The notes: a model not told the origin generated them from the sequence alone. 64,000 nucleotides of DNA from Roseomonas sp. E05 (GCF_030063475.1 NZ_JASIRT010000010.1:62001-126000); one strand, 5' to 3'. Positions 1 to 11,789 are shown, counted from the first letter of the stretch. Program-made: numbers and translations.

Positions 1-1
1 C

Positions 2-46
2 TTCTTCGAGCGGCTCCGCCGGGAGCGGGTCATCCCACCGCTCTGA
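2..46 (+). CDS. C-terminal tail of an unidentified protein (partial)
   Basis: Reading frame 2 gives 14 residues ending in a TGA at 44-46, with an Arg-rich, amphipathic look (FFERLRRERVIPPL). The gene begins before the window, so the product cannot be named. It ends about 70 bases before the stop of the convergent small gene at 119-322. That this is a real coding tail is an inference from the clean open frame at the edge. Confidence 0.35.
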   Translation, partial: FFERLRRERVIPPL

Positions 47-118
47 GGAGGCCGGGCGGCGGCGCCTGCCCGCCGCGCCGCCTTCCTCAGCGCGGGGGGA
101 GGGCGGCCGGCCGGGCGC

Positions 119-322
119 TCACGGCTCGACGACGGCGAAGGAATAGCTCTGGAACTGCGGCTCGCGGCGCAGCTGGGACAGGGCTTCCTCGGCGACCTTG
201 CGGGAGACGAAGTGCTCGGCGGCCGTGGGGCTGCCCACCCCGGCGCGCCGTCCCTCCGGCTCGCGGCGGGCACCGTAGAGCACGGCCCCGTTGGGGGAGA
301 TGAGCTTGATCAGATAGGGCAT
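119..322 (-). CDS. Small hypothetical protein, 67 aa
   Basis: The frame stays open upstream, but the best start is the ATG at 322, because the extra N-terminal residues of the longer frame are low-complexity Gly/Pro/Arg. The protein begins MPYLIKLISPNGAVLYG, carries a charged middle and ends in a VVEP tail. It has no signal peptide or membrane segment, so it is probably cytosolic. I do not recognise the family. The next minus-strand gene (PAP2 phosphatase) lies upstream, and its stop at 393 is 70 bases away, so the two may be co-transcribed. Confidence 0.5.
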   Translation of the reverse strand: MPYLIKLISPNGAVLYGARREPEGRRAGVGSPTAAEHFVSRKVAEEALSQLRREPQFQSYSFAVVEP

Positions 323-392
323 GGCCTCCCTCTCCTCTGCGGTGACACCAAGGCAACCCCCGCCGCCCCCGGCGGGTTGCGTGCTTCCCGGG

Positions 393-1112
393 TCAGCCCT
401 GCTTCTGGCGCGGGGCATGGTAGCTGATCCAGGCGCGCAGCAGCAGCCAGCAGGCCATGGCCCAGGCGGCGCCGAGGGACCAGCCGGCCAGCACGTCGGT
501 CGGCCAGTGCACGCCGAGATAGACGCGGCTGAGGCCCACCACCAGGACGATGACGATGGCGCAGCCCAGGATATAGGCCTTCAGCCGGCGAGGATGCGTC
601 ACGCCGGCCAGCAGCGTGCCGAGCGTCAGGTAGCAGGTGGCGGAGAGCATGGCGTGGCCGCTCGGGAAGCTGGCCGTGTAGACATCCGCGAGGTGGGAGA
701 CCAGCTCGGGCCGGGGGCGCTCGAAGCCCTGCTTCAGCAGGTTGTTCAGCAGCATGCTGCCGCTGAAGGAGCCCGCCAGCAGCAGCGCCGAGAGCCATTT
801 CCGCAGCATCAGGATGTAGCCGAGCGCCAGCAGCCCGATCAGCAGCAGCACGGCGTAGCTGCCAAGCGAGGTGAAATCGCGCATCATGATCTTCAGCCAA
901 AGAGGGCCGATCGGCTCGGCGGCGTCGCCGGGACGACGCAGCGCCAGCAGCACGGCCTCGTCGAAGGCGCGGGTCTCGCCCTCCATGGTCTCGTCCACCA
1001 GGGCCGCGAAGGCCCAGAGCCCGCCGGCGCAGACCGAGACGGCGGCCAGGGTGGCGAACTGGCCCCAGCTGAAGCGGGCCGCGAGGCGGGAGAGGAAGAG
1101 AGGGAGCATCAT
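393..1112 (-). CDS. PAP2-family membrane phosphatase
   Basis: An integral membrane phosphatase of the PAP2 type, which removes phosphate from lipid phosphates such as phosphatidate or undecaprenyl diphosphate. From the ATG at 1112 it has 239 aa. The three family motifs are present in order: KQGFERPRP near residue 126, PSGH near 149 and SRVYLGVHWPTD near 195, so the catalytic His and Arg residues are intact. Several hydrophobic helices lie around them. An upstream in-frame start is possible, but the added residues are Arg-rich and unlike a membrane protein start. It is divergent from a lipid kinase gene, so opposing phosphorylation and dephosphorylation of lipids is plausible. The substrate cannot be read from sequence. 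Confidence 0.88.
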   Translation of the reverse strand: MMLPLFLSRLAARFSWGQFATLAAVSVCAGGLWAFAALVDETMEGETRAFDEAVLLALRRPGDAAEPIGPLWLKIMMRDFTSLGSYAVLLLIGLLALGYILMLRKWLSALLLAGSFSGSMLLNNLLKQGFERPRPELVSHLADVYTASFPSGHAMLSATCYLTLGTLLAGVTHPRRLKAYILGCAIVIVLVVGLSRVYLGVHWPTDVLAGWSLGAAWAMACWLLLRAWISYHAPRQKQG

Positions 1113-1238
1113 GCCGGGTTCCGTGCGCAATAGGGCAGAGACGCAGCTTTTTCGCCGGGGTTGCGGGCGGCCGCGCATCTCTCCGGCCCTTCATGTGTTT
1201 CACAGCGGCGCGACTGCCGGAAGGGAGAGAGGGGCCGG

Positions 1239-2192
1239 ATGAACGACAGGGCGGGCGAGATAGTCATCGCGGCGGAGCCGGTGTCCCAGGGCGCCGCGCG
1301 CCGTGCCCTGCTGGTCGTCAACGGCCGGGCGCGCAACGGCAATGCGGGCATCGAGATGGCGCTGGAGGTGTTGCGCGGCGCCGGCTGGATCCTGGTCGAG
1401 CACCGCTGCTCGCCCGAGCAGAACGCGGCCGACGTGATCCGCGCCCGCGCGGCGGAGGGCTTCGCCGCCGTCATCCTCGGCGGTGGCGACGGCACGCTGA
1501 ACGGCGCCGCGCCGGCGCTGATGGAAACCGGCCTGCCCTTCGGCATCCTGCCGCTCGGCACCGCCAACGACCTGGCGCGCAGCCTGGGCATCGAGCCCGA
1601 CCTGGTGACGGCGGCGGGCGTGATCGCCGCCGGGCATGTGCGACCGATCGATCTTGGGGAGGTGAACGGCTTGCCCTTCTTCAACGTGGCCAGTATCGGC
1701 TTCAGCGCCACGCTGGCGCAACGACTGGGGCGCAAGGAGAAGCGCCGCTGGGGCAAGCTGGGCTATGCCCTGGCCGCCTTCCGGCTGCTGCGCGAGGTGC
1801 GCCCCTTCACCGCCTGGCTCACGCATGACGGCGTGACCGAGAAGGTGCGGACCATCCAGGTGGCGGTGGGCAACGGGCGGCATTACGGCGGCGGCATGAC
1901 GGTGGAGAGCACGGCCCGCCCGGACGACGGCAAGCTCGACGTCTACAGCCTGGAGCTGGACCACCGCTGGCGGCTGCTGGCGCTGGTGCCCTATCTGCGG
2001 CGCGGCACGCATGGCCAGTGGCGGGACGTGCGCGCCTTTCCCACCACCGAATGCGAGGTGCGCACCCGCAGGCCGATGCCGGTGAACACCGATGGCGAGA
2101 TCAACACCTACACGCCCGCGCGCTTCCGGCTGCTGCCGCGGGCGGTGCGGGTCTATGCGCCCGAGGTGATCCCCGGCGCGGTGGCCGGCTGA
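1239..2192 (+). CDS. Diacylglycerol kinase-family lipid kinase (YegS/DgkB type)
   Basis: 317 aa, soluble, with the catalytic domain of diacylglycerol and sphingosine kinases. The nucleotide-binding loop GGGDGTLNG is near residue 87, followed by [13 protein letters not shown] near 107 and a C-terminal NTDGEI segment, all typical of the family. The family transfers phosphate from ATP to a lipid hydroxyl at the membrane face. The ATG at 1239 follows a GGGAGAGAGGGG ribosome site. Its stop overlaps the start of the TerC gene by one base (TGATG), so the two are translationally coupled. The true lipid substrate is unknown. Confidence 0.88.
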   Translation: MNDRAGEIVIAAEPVSQGAARRALLVVNGRARNGNAGIEMALEVLRGAGWILVEHRCSPEQNAADVIRARAAEGFAAVILGGGDGTLNGAAPALMETGLPFGILPLGTANDLARSLGIEPDLVTAAGVIAAGHVRPIDLGEVNGLPFFNVASIGFSATLAQRLGRKEKRRWGKLGYALAAFRLLREVRPFTAWLTHDGVTEKVRTIQVAVGNGRHYGGGMTVESTARPDDGKLDVYSLELDHRWRLLALVPYLRRGTHGQWRDVRAFPTTECEVRTRRPMPVNTDGEINTYTPARFRLLPRAVRVYAPEVIPGAVAG

Positions 2193-2929
2193 TGGAGGCG
2201 CTGCTCGCCCTGGCCGCCGACCCGGCCGCCTGGATCGCCCTCGCCACGCTGGTGGCGATGGAAATCGTCCTCGGCATCGACAACCTGATCTTCATCTCGA
2301 TCATCACCAACAAGCTGCCGGCGGCGCAGCAGGGGCGGGCGCGGCGCATCGGCATCGGGCTGGCGCTGGTGCTGCGCCTGGCGCTGCTGGGCACCGTCGC
2401 GATCATCGTGCGGCTGACGGCGCCGGTCTTCGAGGCCTTCGGGCACGGCTTCTCCTGGCGCGACCTGATCCTGATCGCCGGCGGGCTGTTCCTGGTGTGG
2501 AAGGCGACGAAGGAGATCCACCACAACGTGGACCCGCCGGCCGAGGGCGACATGTTCGCCGGCAAGGGCGCGCGGCTCGGCTTCGGCGCCGCCATCGCGC
2601 AGATCCTGGTGCTGGACCTGGTGTTCTCGATCGACAGCATCATCACCGCGGTGGGCATGACGCCGCATGTGCCGATCATGGTGATCGCGGTGCTCGCCGC
2701 CGTGACGGTGATGCTGCTGGCCGCCGACCCGCTGGCGCGCTTCATCCAGGGCAACCCGACGGTGGTGATGCTGGCGCTGGGCTTCCTGCTGATGATCGGC
2801 ATGACGCTGATCGCCGAGGGCTTCGGCGCGCATGTGCCGAAAGGGTACATCTACGCGGCGATGGCCTTCTCGACGCTGGTGGAGGGGCTGAACATCCTGT
2901 CGCGGCGCGCGAGGCGGCGGCAGGGGTGA
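2192..2929 (+). CDS. TerC-family integral membrane protein
   Basis: 245 aa with about seven hydrophobic helices. It carries the two acidic membrane motifs of the TerC family: [16 protein letters not shown] near residue 22, and [10 protein letters not shown] in the second half. TerC proteins are linked to tellurium resistance and, in better studied members, to manganese export that metallates secreted proteins. The start overlaps the stop of the lipid kinase by one base, so it is read from the same message. A GC-rich hairpin follows the stop. Manganese export is an inference from the family. Confidence 0.87.
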   Translation: MEALLALAADPAAWIALATLVAMEIVLGIDNLIFISIITNKLPAAQQGRARRIGIGLALVLRLALLGTVAIIVRLTAPVFEAFGHGFSWRDLILIAGGLFLVWKATKEIHHNVDPPAEGDMFAGKGARLGFGAAIAQILVLDLVFSIDSIITAVGMTPHVPIMVIAVLAAVTVMLLAADPLARFIQGNPTVVMLALGFLLMIGMTLIAEGFGAHVPKGYIYAAMAFSTLVEGLNILSRRARRRQG

Positions 2930-2937
2930 GGAAAAGG

Positions 2938-2973
2938 CCGGGGGGGGGGAAAGGGGGCGCCCTTTCCCCCCGG
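2938..2973. terminator. GC-rich hairpin after the terC-like gene
   Basis: A long inverted repeat (G-run, AAAGGG, GGCGCC loop, CCCTTT, C-run) begins 9 bases after the TerC stop. No T-run follows, so it is at best a Rho-assisted terminator or a mRNA-stabilising stem. A second GCCCCTCC/GGAGGGG pairing lies between it and the permease start. Confidence 0.4.
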
Positions 2974-3055
2974 ACGGCGGCCCCTCCTTCCGCAACCGAT
3001 GCCCGGAGGGGGGCATTAGGGTGTGACAGCCGGCCCGAGACCCGAAAGATCTTCG

Positions 3056-4516
3056 ATGAACAGAGCGCCCTATGCCGCGCGCAAGAGCATTTCCGAGATC
3101 ATCGCGGCGGCCGATGGGGGCGAGGTCGGGCTCCGGAAGTCTCTCGGACCGTTCAGCATCACGGCGCTGGGGATCGGGGCCATCATCGGAGCGGGCATCT
3201 TCGTGCTGACCGGCACCGCCGCCGCGCAGTATGCCGGGCCGGCGCTGGTCCTTTCCTTCGTGCTCGGCGGGATCGCCTGCGCCTTCGTCGGCCTCTGCTA
3301 CGCCGAGCTGGCGGCGATGATCCCGGTGAGCGGCAGCTCCTACACCTACACCTATGCGACGCTCGGGGAGCTGATGGCCTGGATCATCGGCTGGGACCTC
3401 ATCCTCGAATACGCCATGGGCGCGGCCACCGTCGCGGTCGGCTGGTCCGGCTACATGCGCAGCCTGCTGGCCAGCCTCGGCCTCCATCTCCCGCCCGTGC
3501 TGACGCAGGCGACGGGCAGCAGCGTGCAACTCGCCGACGGGAGGGAGGCGGTGGCGCTGCTCAACCTTCCGGCCGCGCTGATCGTGCTCGCGCTGACGGC
3601 GCTGCTGATCCTCGGCACGCGGGAATCGATGCGGCTGAACAACGCGATGGTGGTGGTGAAGCTCACCGTCGTGCTGCTCTTCATCCTGATCGGCGCGGCC
3701 TATGTCACGCCGGCCAACTGGCATCCCTTCCTGCCCGCCAATACCGGGGAGTTCGGCCATTTCGGCTGGAGCGGCGTGCTGCGCGGCGCGGGCGTCGTGT
3801 TCTTCGCCTTCATCGGCTTCGATGCCATTTCCACGGCGGCGCAGGAGACGGCCACGCCGCAGCGCGACATGCCGATCGGCATCCTGGCATCGCTCACCAT
3901 CTGCACGGTGCTCTATGTGCTGGTTGCCGGCGTGCTCACCGGGCTGGTGCCGTATCCCGAGCTGAACGTGGCCGACCCGATCGCCCGGGGGGTGGACATG
4001 ATCGGGCTCGGCTGGCTCTCCGGCCTGATCAAGCTCGGCGCGCTGGCCGGGCTCACCACGGTGATCCTCGTCCTGCTCTACGGGCAGGCCCGCATCTTCC
4101 TCACCATGGCGCGGGACGGGCTGCTGCCGCCGGCCTTCGCGCGCATTCATCCGCGCCTGCAGACGCCCTGGGTCAGCCAGATGATGATCGGCTCGGTGGT
4201 GGCCGTCATCGCCGCCGTGGTGCCGATCGGCATTCTCGGCGAGATGGTCAGCATCGGCACGCTGTTCGCCTTCGTGCTGGTCTGCGGCGCCGTGCTCCAC
4301 CTGCGCCGGCACGAGCCGGGGAGGGTCCGCCCCTTCCGCGCGCCGGGCGTTCCCCTCGTGCCCATCCTGGGCATGGGTTTCAGCCTGTTGCTGATGGCGG
4401 GCCTGCCGCTGGACACCTGGCTGCGCCTGGTGATCTGGATGGCGGTCGGCCTGGCCGTCTATGCCCTCTACGGGCGGCACCACTCGGCGCTGCGGCACCC
4501 GGCGCGGCAGGCCTGA
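3056..4516 (+). CDS. APC-superfamily amino-acid permease (cationic amino-acid transporter type)
   Basis: 486 aa from the ATG at 3056; an in-frame GTG at 3023 would add 11 residues. About 12 membrane helices. The first contains GIGAIIGAGIFVLTG, the substrate-binding unwound helix typical of APC carriers, and the second region has GSSYTYTYATLGELMAWIIGW, characteristic of the CAT/YfnA subgroup. It would take up an amino acid with a proton or by exchange. It stands alone, with a hairpin before it and a strong terminator after it. The particular substrate is not predictable. Confidence 0.88.
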   Translation: MNRAPYAARKSISEIIAAADGGEVGLRKSLGPFSITALGIGAIIGAGIFVLTGTAAAQYAGPALVLSFVLGGIACAFVGLCYAELAAMIPVSGSSYTYTYATLGELMAWIIGWDLILEYAMGAATVAVGWSGYMRSLLASLGLHLPPVLTQATGSSVQLADGREAVALLNLPAALIVLALTALLILGTRESMRLNNAMVVVKLTVVLLFILIGAAYVTPANWHPFLPANTGEFGHFGWSGVLRGAGVVFFAFIGFDAISTAAQETATPQRDMPIGILASLTICTVLYVLVAGVLTGLVPYPELNVADPIARGVDMIGLGWLSGLIKLGALAGLTTVILVLLYGQARIFLTMARDGLLPPAFARIHPRLQTPWVSQMMIGSVVAVIAAVVPIGILGEMVSIGTLFAFVLVCGAVLHLRRHEPGRVRPFRAPGVPLVPILGMGFSLLLMAGLPLDTWLRLVIWMAVGLAVYALYGRHHSALRHPARQA

Positions 4517-4568
4517 AAAAAGATGGGGGTCCGAAGGCCCGGGGGGGAATTCCTTCCCCCGGGCTTTT
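4517..4568. terminator. Family 1 repeat arm acting as intrinsic terminator
   Basis: Directly after the permease stop comes AAAAAAGATGGGGGTCCG, then a GCCCGGGGG...CCCCCGGGC hairpin at 4537-4564 with an AATTCCTT loop region, then TTTT. This is a good intrinsic terminator for the plus-strand permease. The convergent SDR gene ends at 4581. The same A-run, GATGGGGG and GGAATTCC hairpin recurs at 13461, 30411, 54733 and 61346, so it is one arm of a dispersed repeat family. Confidence 0.7.
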
Positions 4569-4580
4569 CCCTTGCGCGGC

Positions 4581-5363
4581 TCAGACCCCGCGCTGCAGCC
4601 CGCCATCCACCGCGACGGCCTGCCCGGTGACATAGGCCGAGACCGGCGCGGCCAGGAAGGCGACCATGGCGGCCACTTCCTCCGGCGCGGCGAGGCGGCC
4701 CATCGGGATGTCGGCGGCGACGCGCTGGAGCACGGCCTCCTCGGTGATGCCCTCATCCTGCGCCATGGTGGTGGCGCGGCTCTGCCAGAGCGGCGTCAGG
4801 GCGCGGCCGGGCGAGACGCTGTTCACCCCGATGCCCTCCGGCGCCAGTTCGAGGGAGAGCGTCTTGGCCAGGGCGAGCAGCCCCGCCTTGTGGGTGTTGG
4901 AGACGACCTGGTGCGCCGTCGGCTGGCGGGCCGAGACGGCGCCGAGCAGCACCACCCGTGCCCCGCCGGCGCGGCGGAGCGCGGGCAGCATGGCCCGCAC
5001 GGCGCGCACCGTGCCGAGGATGTTGAACTCGTAGTTCGCCAGCCACTGCGCGTCGGTCAGCGCCTCGAAGGGGGAGCGGTGGCTGCCGCCGGCGGCGCAG
5101 ACCAGCGCATGCAGCGGGCGTTCCTCATAGCGCGCGGCGAGGGCGGCCACCTGGGAGGGGTCCGCCTGGTCGCAGCGGGCGGTCTCGGGGATGGCGCCGG
5201 TCTCGGCGGCGAGGCGCTCGGCTGCCGCGGCGAGCCGGGCGGCGTCCCGCGCGGCGATGGTCACGCGGGCGCCCTCGCGCAGCAGCGCCGCCGCCGTGGC
5301 GAGGCCGATGCCGGAGGAGCCGCCGATCACCAGCGCCTCGCGGCCGTTCAGTTGCAGGTCCAT
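4581..5363 (-). CDS. SDR-family oxidoreductase-like protein with altered active site
   Basis: 260 aa with the Rossmann fold of short-chain dehydrogenases. The cofactor loop reads GGSSGIG at residues 13-19, where most classical members have TGxxxGIG, and the central CAAGG takes the place of NNAG. The usual YxxxK catalytic pair reads SNTHK, so the Lys is kept but the Tyr is replaced by Ser. Some BKR-like SDR subgroups are known to depart from the catalytic tetrad, so this may be a subfamily trait rather than decay. It lies 25 bases downstream of a Bug-type binding protein and is probably co-transcribed with it. Confidence 0.8.
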   Translation of the reverse strand: MDLQLNGREALVIGGSSGIGLATAAALLREGARVTIAARDAARLAAAAERLAAETGAIPETARCDQADPSQVAALAARYEERPLHALVCAAGGSHRSPFEALTDAQWLANYEFNILGTVRAVRAMLPALRRAGGARVVLLGAVSARQPTAHQVVSNTHKAGLLALAKTLSLELAPEGIGVNSVSPGRALTPLWQSRATTMAQDEGITEEAVLQRVAADIPMGRLAAPEEVAAMVAFLAAPVSAYVTGQAVAVDGGLQRGV

Positions 5364-5388
5364 CGCTCGCTCGCTTCCCCTTCGCGGT

Positions 5389-6366
5389 TCATTCCGCCCT
5401 GGCGCCGGAGGATTTCAGGATCGGGCGCCATTTCTCCGTCTCGGCCTTCAGGAAGGTCGCCAGTTCCTCCGGCGTGGAGGGGCGGGCCTCGGCGCCGTGC
5501 TGCGCCAGGTCGGAGGCCAGCTGCGGCTCGCGCAGGCATTCCTGCAGGGCGGCGCTGAGCTTGGTGACGATGGGCTGCGGCAGGCCCTTGGGGCCGAGCA
5601 TGGCGTACCAGTTGGCCACCTCGAAGCCCGGCACCGTCTCCCCCACGGCGGGGACCTTGGGCAGCAGCGCGCTGCGGCGGGCGGTGGGCACGGCCAGGGC
5701 GCGGAGCTTGCCGGCCTCGATCAGCGGCAGGGCGGTGGGGGCGGTGGCGAAGGAGAAGTCCACCTTGCCGCTGACCAGGTCGGTCATGGCCGGGCCGCCG
5801 CCGCGATAGGGGACATGCACGGTCTGGATGCCGGCGAGGTGGTCGAGCAGCGCGCCGCCGAGATGCCCGGCGCCGCCGATGCCGGAAGAGGAGTAGTTCA
5901 GCGCGCCCGGCTTCTGGCGCGCGGTGGCGATCAGGTCCTCCAGCTTCTGCCAGGGCCGGTCGGCGGGCACGACCAGGATGTTCAGCACGTCGGCGAAGAG
6001 GCCGATCGGCGTCAGGTCGGTCTGCGGATTGAAGGGGAGGTCGCTGAACAGGCTGGGATTGATGGCGAGCGCCGAGATGGTGCCCATCAGCAGCGTGTAG
6101 CCGTCGGGCGCGGCGTTGACGACCGCCTGGGTGGCGACGTTGCCGCTGCCGCCCGGCTTGTTCTCGACCACGACGGGCGCGATGCCGCCCAGCGCGGTCT
6201 GCAGCCGCGGCGCCAGCAGGCGGGTGGTGATGTCGGTGGCGCCGCCGGGAGCGAAGCCGACAATGAGGCGGATCGCGTGATCCGGGTAGTCCACCTGCGC
6301 GCGCGCCGTCCGGGCCAGGGCCGGGAGGGCGAGCGCGGCACCGAGCACGGCCCGACGCTGCAACAT
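5389..6366 (-). CDS. Bug/TctC-family periplasmic solute-binding protein
   Basis: 325 aa. An N-terminal signal peptide (MLQRRAVLGAALALPALA, cleavage after an ARA-type site) directs it to the periplasm. The mature part has the family loop IVGFAPGGATDITTR, which binds the carboxylate of the ligand, and the usual VPYRGGGPAMTDLVSGKVD segment. Family members bind organic acids for tripartite tricarboxylate transporters. No TctA or TctB gene is nearby, so it is an orphan binding protein, common in this group of bacteria. A 12-bp palindrome lies about 105 bases upstream. Confidence 0.9.
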   Translation of the reverse strand: MLQRRAVLGAALALPALARTARAQVDYPDHAIRLIVGFAPGGATDITTRLLAPRLQTALGGIAPVVVENKPGGSGNVATQAVVNAAPDGYTLLMGTISALAINPSLFSDLPFNPQTDLTPIGLFADVLNILVVPADRPWQKLEDLIATARQKPGALNYSSSGIGGAGHLGGALLDHLAGIQTVHVPYRGGGPAMTDLVSGKVDFSFATAPTALPLIEAGKLRALAVPTARRSALLPKVPAVGETVPGFEVANWYAMLGPKGLPQPIVTKLSAALQECLREPQLASDLAQHGAEARPSTPEELATFLKAETEKWRPILKSSGARAE

Positions 6367-6470
6367 GGCGTTTCCTTCCTCTGCCGCGCCGGTGTTGTTG
6401 GCTTCGCCCGGAGGCGGGGGGGGGCCGGCTGCGGGTCAGTCCCGGGGCATGCTGGCGCCGAGATTTGGCG

Positions 6471-6482
6471 ACTGTCAACAGT
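6471..6482. promoter_or_regulatory. Palindrome ACTGTCAACAGT, candidate operator
   Basis: A perfect 5+2+5 inverted repeat upstream of the Bug-type binding protein gene (start at 6366). Its size and TGTCAACA core resemble sites used by FadR-type GntR regulators, but no regulator gene is adjacent. This assignment rests on appearance only. Confidence 0.35.
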
Positions 6483-6524
6483 ATGGAAGGGGATACACCG
6501 GCATACGGTCGCGCCTGGCGCCGT

Positions 6525-6980
6525 TCAGCCGGCGAGGCGCGCCGCCGGAATGGCGAAGAACACGCGGCGGAAGCCCTTCTCCTCCCGCCGCTCGATTTCC
6601 GTGAAGCCGAGGCGGCGGTAGAAGTCGAGATTGCGGGTCATCATTTCGTTGGTCAGCAGCCGCAGCCCGGGCAGGCCGCGGCGCAGCGCCTCCCCGGCCG
6701 CGAAGCGCATCAGGCGGCGGCCGGCGCCGGCATGCTGGCGGCCGGGGTCCACGGCGATGTTGTCGAGCCAGAGATGGTCCGGCCGTGCCTCCAGGACGAG
6801 GAGGCCGGCGATGCCGCCATCCTCCTCCAGCACCCAGGCCTCGCCGGCGGCGATGCGGGCGGCGTAGTCGTCGTCCATCGGCGCCGGGCGGCGGCCGATG
6901 GCGGGGACGTAATGGGCATAGGCCCGCTCCACCAGCGCGGCGAGGGCGGGGGCCTCCTCCAGGCGGGCGGGGCGGATCAT
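6525..6980 (-). CDS. GNAT-family N-acetyltransferase
   Basis: 151 aa spanning a single GNAT fold. The acetyl-CoA loop is RQHAGAGRRLM near residue 80, preceded by the LDNIAVDP strand, and the C-terminal part has the common NLDFYRRLGF motif. Members transfer an acetyl group from acetyl-CoA to an amine, and the acceptor here is unknown. It starts 8 bases after the tldD stop and is the last gene of the ctaA, kinase, tldD block. Confidence 0.85.
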   Translation of the reverse strand: MIRPARLEEAPALAALVERAYAHYVPAIGRRPAPMDDDYAARIAAGEAWVLEEDGGIAGLLVLEARPDHLWLDNIAVDPGRQHAGAGRRLMRFAAGEALRRGLPGLRLLTNEMMTRNLDFYRRLGFTEIERREEKGFRRVFFAIPAARLAG

Positions 6981-6988
6981 GGCGCGGC

Positions 6989-8412
6989 TCAGACGGCGGT
7001 GCCGCCGATGGTCAGGCCGGTCATCTTGAGCGTCGGCTGGCCGACGCCGACCGGCACGCCCTGGCCCTGCTTGCCGCAGGTGCCGATGCCGGGGTCGAGC
7101 GCCATGTCGTTGCCGATCATGGTGACGCGGGTCAGCGCCTCCGGCCCGTTGCCGATCAGCATGGCGCCCTTCACCGGGGCGCCCACCTTGCCATCCTCCA
7201 CCAGATAGGCCTCGGACATCGAGAAGACGAACTTGCCGGAGGTGATGTCCACCTGCCCGCCGCCGAAGTTCACGCCCCAGATGCCGCGCTTGACGCTGCG
7301 CAGGATCTCCTCCGGGTCCTTGTCGCCGCCGAGCATGACGGTGTTGGTCATGCGCGGCATCGGCGCATGGGCGTGGCTCTGGCGGCGGCCGTTGCCGGTA
7401 GGGGCCGTGCCCATCAGGCGCGCGTTCTGCCGGTCCTGCAGGAAGCCGGTCAGGATGCCGTCCTCGATCAGCACGGTGCGGCCGGAGGGGGTGCCCTCGT
7501 CATCCACGGTGAGGGAGCCGCGGCGGTCGGGGATGGTGCCGTCATCCACCACCGTCACGCCCGGGGCGGCGATCCGCTGGCCGAGCAGGCCGGCGAAGGC
7601 GGAGGTCTGCTTGCGGTTGAAGTCGCCCTCCAGCCCGTGGCCGATCGCCTCGTGCAGCAGGATGCCGGGCCAGCCGGGGCCGAGCACCACCTCCATCTCG
7701 CCGGCGGGGGCGGGGACGCTCTCCAGGTTCAGCACGGCCTGGCGCAGCGCCTCGTCCACCGCGCCCTTCCAGGCGGCCTCGGAGATCACGCGGTCATAGG
7801 CGAAGCGGCCGCCCATGCCATGGCTGCCGCTCTCGCGCCGCCCGTTGGCCTCGACCACCACATTGACGGAGAGGCGCACCAGCGGCCGCAGGTCGGCGAC
7901 GCGCTGGCCGTCCGGGCGGATCACCTGCACCGCCTGCCACTCGCCGGTGAGGCTGGCCATCACCTGGGTCACGCGGCTGTCGCGGCCGCGGGCATAGGCG
8001 TCGATCTCGGCCAGCAGCGCCGTCTTGGCCGGGAAGGCCATGGCGGCGAGCGGGTTGGCGTCGTCGTAGAGGCGGGCATTGGTGGCGCGCGGGCCGACCG
8101 CCAGCTTGCCGGAGCGGCCGGCGGCGACGGCGCGCACCGTGTCGGCGGCGCGGTTCAGGGCGGCCTCGGAGATCTCGCCGCCATGCGCGTAGCCGGCGGC
8201 CTCGCCCTGCACCGCGCGCAGGCCGAAGCCGCGCGTGGCGTCGAAGCTGGCGGAGCGGATGCGGCCGTCATCGAGGCTGATGGCCTCGCTCTCGACATAT
8301 TCCAGGAACAGCTCGCCATCCTCGGCGCCGGTCAGCGCGCCGGAGAGAATGCGCTCGGCGGCGCCGCGGTCGAGGTCGCGGAAGAACAGCCGGTCAGTGG
8401 TGTCGAGAGCGG

Positions 8413-8416
<4 letters not shown>
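6989..8416 (-). CDS. tldD: Metalloprotease TldD
   Basis: 475 aa, close to the usual length. The zinc site HEAIGHGLEGDFNRK near residue 260 matches the conserved HExxxH motif of TldD. TldD works with PmbA/TldE to digest small peptides and to mature some modified peptides; pmbA is not in this window. Its start overlaps the stop of the upstream histidine kinase by four bases (ATGA), so translation is coupled. In many alphaproteobacteria tldD lies near cytochrome oxidase genes, which fits ctaA two genes upstream. Confidence 0.95.
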
Positions 8417-10646
<2,230 letters not shown>

Positions 10647-10650
<4 letters not shown>

Positions 10651-11717
10651 GTGGTGCTGTTCCGGGGGGGGCGCAGGGCGTGCATCGCGACCAGCACCGC
10701 GGTGAGCACGCCCACCGCCACCGCCTGGTGCAGCGTGCCCAGCCAGACCGGCACCACCAGCAGCAGCGTAGCCACGCCGAGCACGTATTGCAGCGCCACC
10801 GTGCCGCCCAGCGCCAGCAGGGCGCCCCGCGCGAAGCCGGCGGGCAGGGCGCGCGCGCCCCAGATGGCGGCTGCCAGCGCCGCCGCGCCGGCGAGGGTGG
10901 CCAGCAGGCGGTGGTTGAATTGCACGGCGGCGATATTGGCCACCCAGTTGCGCCAGAAGGGGCTGAGCTGGGCATAACCGGGCGGCACCAGCGCGCCATC
11001 CATCAGCGGGAAGGTGTTGTAGGTGAAGCCGGCATGCAGCCCGGCGACGAAGCCGCCGGCCAGCAGCGTCAGCACCACCAGCCCGGCGGTGGCATGCACC
11101 AGCCGGCGCAGTCCGGCCGGCGCCCGCGGCCCGCTGCGCTGCGGCCGCAGCAGGCCGAGCGCGGTCCAGAGGATGGCGCCGTAGAGCAGCAGCGCCAGGC
11201 CCAGATGCACCACCAGCCGGTAGGGCGAGACGGCGGTGCGGTCGGCCTCGAAGCCGGAGGCGACCATGAACCAGCCGACCGCGCCCTGCAGCCCGCCGAG
11301 CAGGAACAGCACCACGAGCCGTGGCTTCAGCCCAGGCGGGATACGGCCGCGCAGCCAGAACCAGACCAGCGGCAGCAGGAAGGCGAGGCCGATCATCCGC
11401 CCCCAGAGGCGGTGGGTCCATTCCAGCCAGAAGATCTGCTTGAAGCCCTCGATGCCGAAGCCCTGATTGACCAGCGCGTATTGCGGGATGGTGCGGTAGA
11501 GGTCGTAGAGCCGCTGCCACTCGGCCTCGGACAGCGGCGGCAGGGCGCCGGAGAGCGGCGCCCATTCCATGATGGAGAGGCCCGAGCCGGTGAGCCGCGT
11601 CGCGCCGCCGAGCGCGACCATGGCCCAGGTCAGCCCGGCGACGATGAGCAGCCAGACGCCGATGGCGCGGCGGCCGGCAAGGCGGTCGGAACCAGGGGGG
11701 TGTGGATCGAAGGGCAT
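10647..11717 (-). CDS. ctaA: Heme A synthase (COX15/CtaA)
   Basis: 356 aa from the ATG at 11717. It has about eight membrane helices in two halves, each with the heme-binding His residues: EWTHRLWGR and HLGLAL in the first half, FNHRLLA and LHQAVA in the second. The GGATRLTGSGLSIMEW segment near residue 40 is diagnostic. The enzyme oxidises the C8 methyl of heme O to a formyl group, giving heme A for aa3-type oxidases. The cox structural genes and ctaB are not in this window. Its stop overlaps the kinase start. Confidence 0.95.
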
Positions 11718-11730
11718 TTGAGGATCTTCT

Positions 11731-11745
11731 AGCACAGCGTGTGCT
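11731..11745. promoter_or_regulatory. 15-bp palindrome in the ctaA / glycosyltransferase divergent region
   Basis: AGCACA, GCG, TGTGCT: a perfect 6+3+6 inverted repeat 14 bases upstream of the ctaA start. It could be an operator for the ctaA block. No matching regulator is adjacent. Confidence 0.35.
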
Positions 11746-11789
11746 GCGGAGGTGGAGTGGGTGCGCCGCATCGGCAATGCGGTCCGGGC

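Noticed and set aside
1113-1238. Operator in the PAP2 / lipid kinase divergent gap
   Set aside because: No inverted repeat longer than about five bases per arm was seen, so nothing is claimed beyond an expected promoter.
2153-4756. 867-aa minus-strand open frame opposite terC and the permease
   Set aside because: Its translation is low-complexity (His/Arg/Asp/Gln-rich) and shadows two genes with clear family motifs. Only its far end overlaps the real SDR gene in another frame. Typical artefact of very high GC at third positions.
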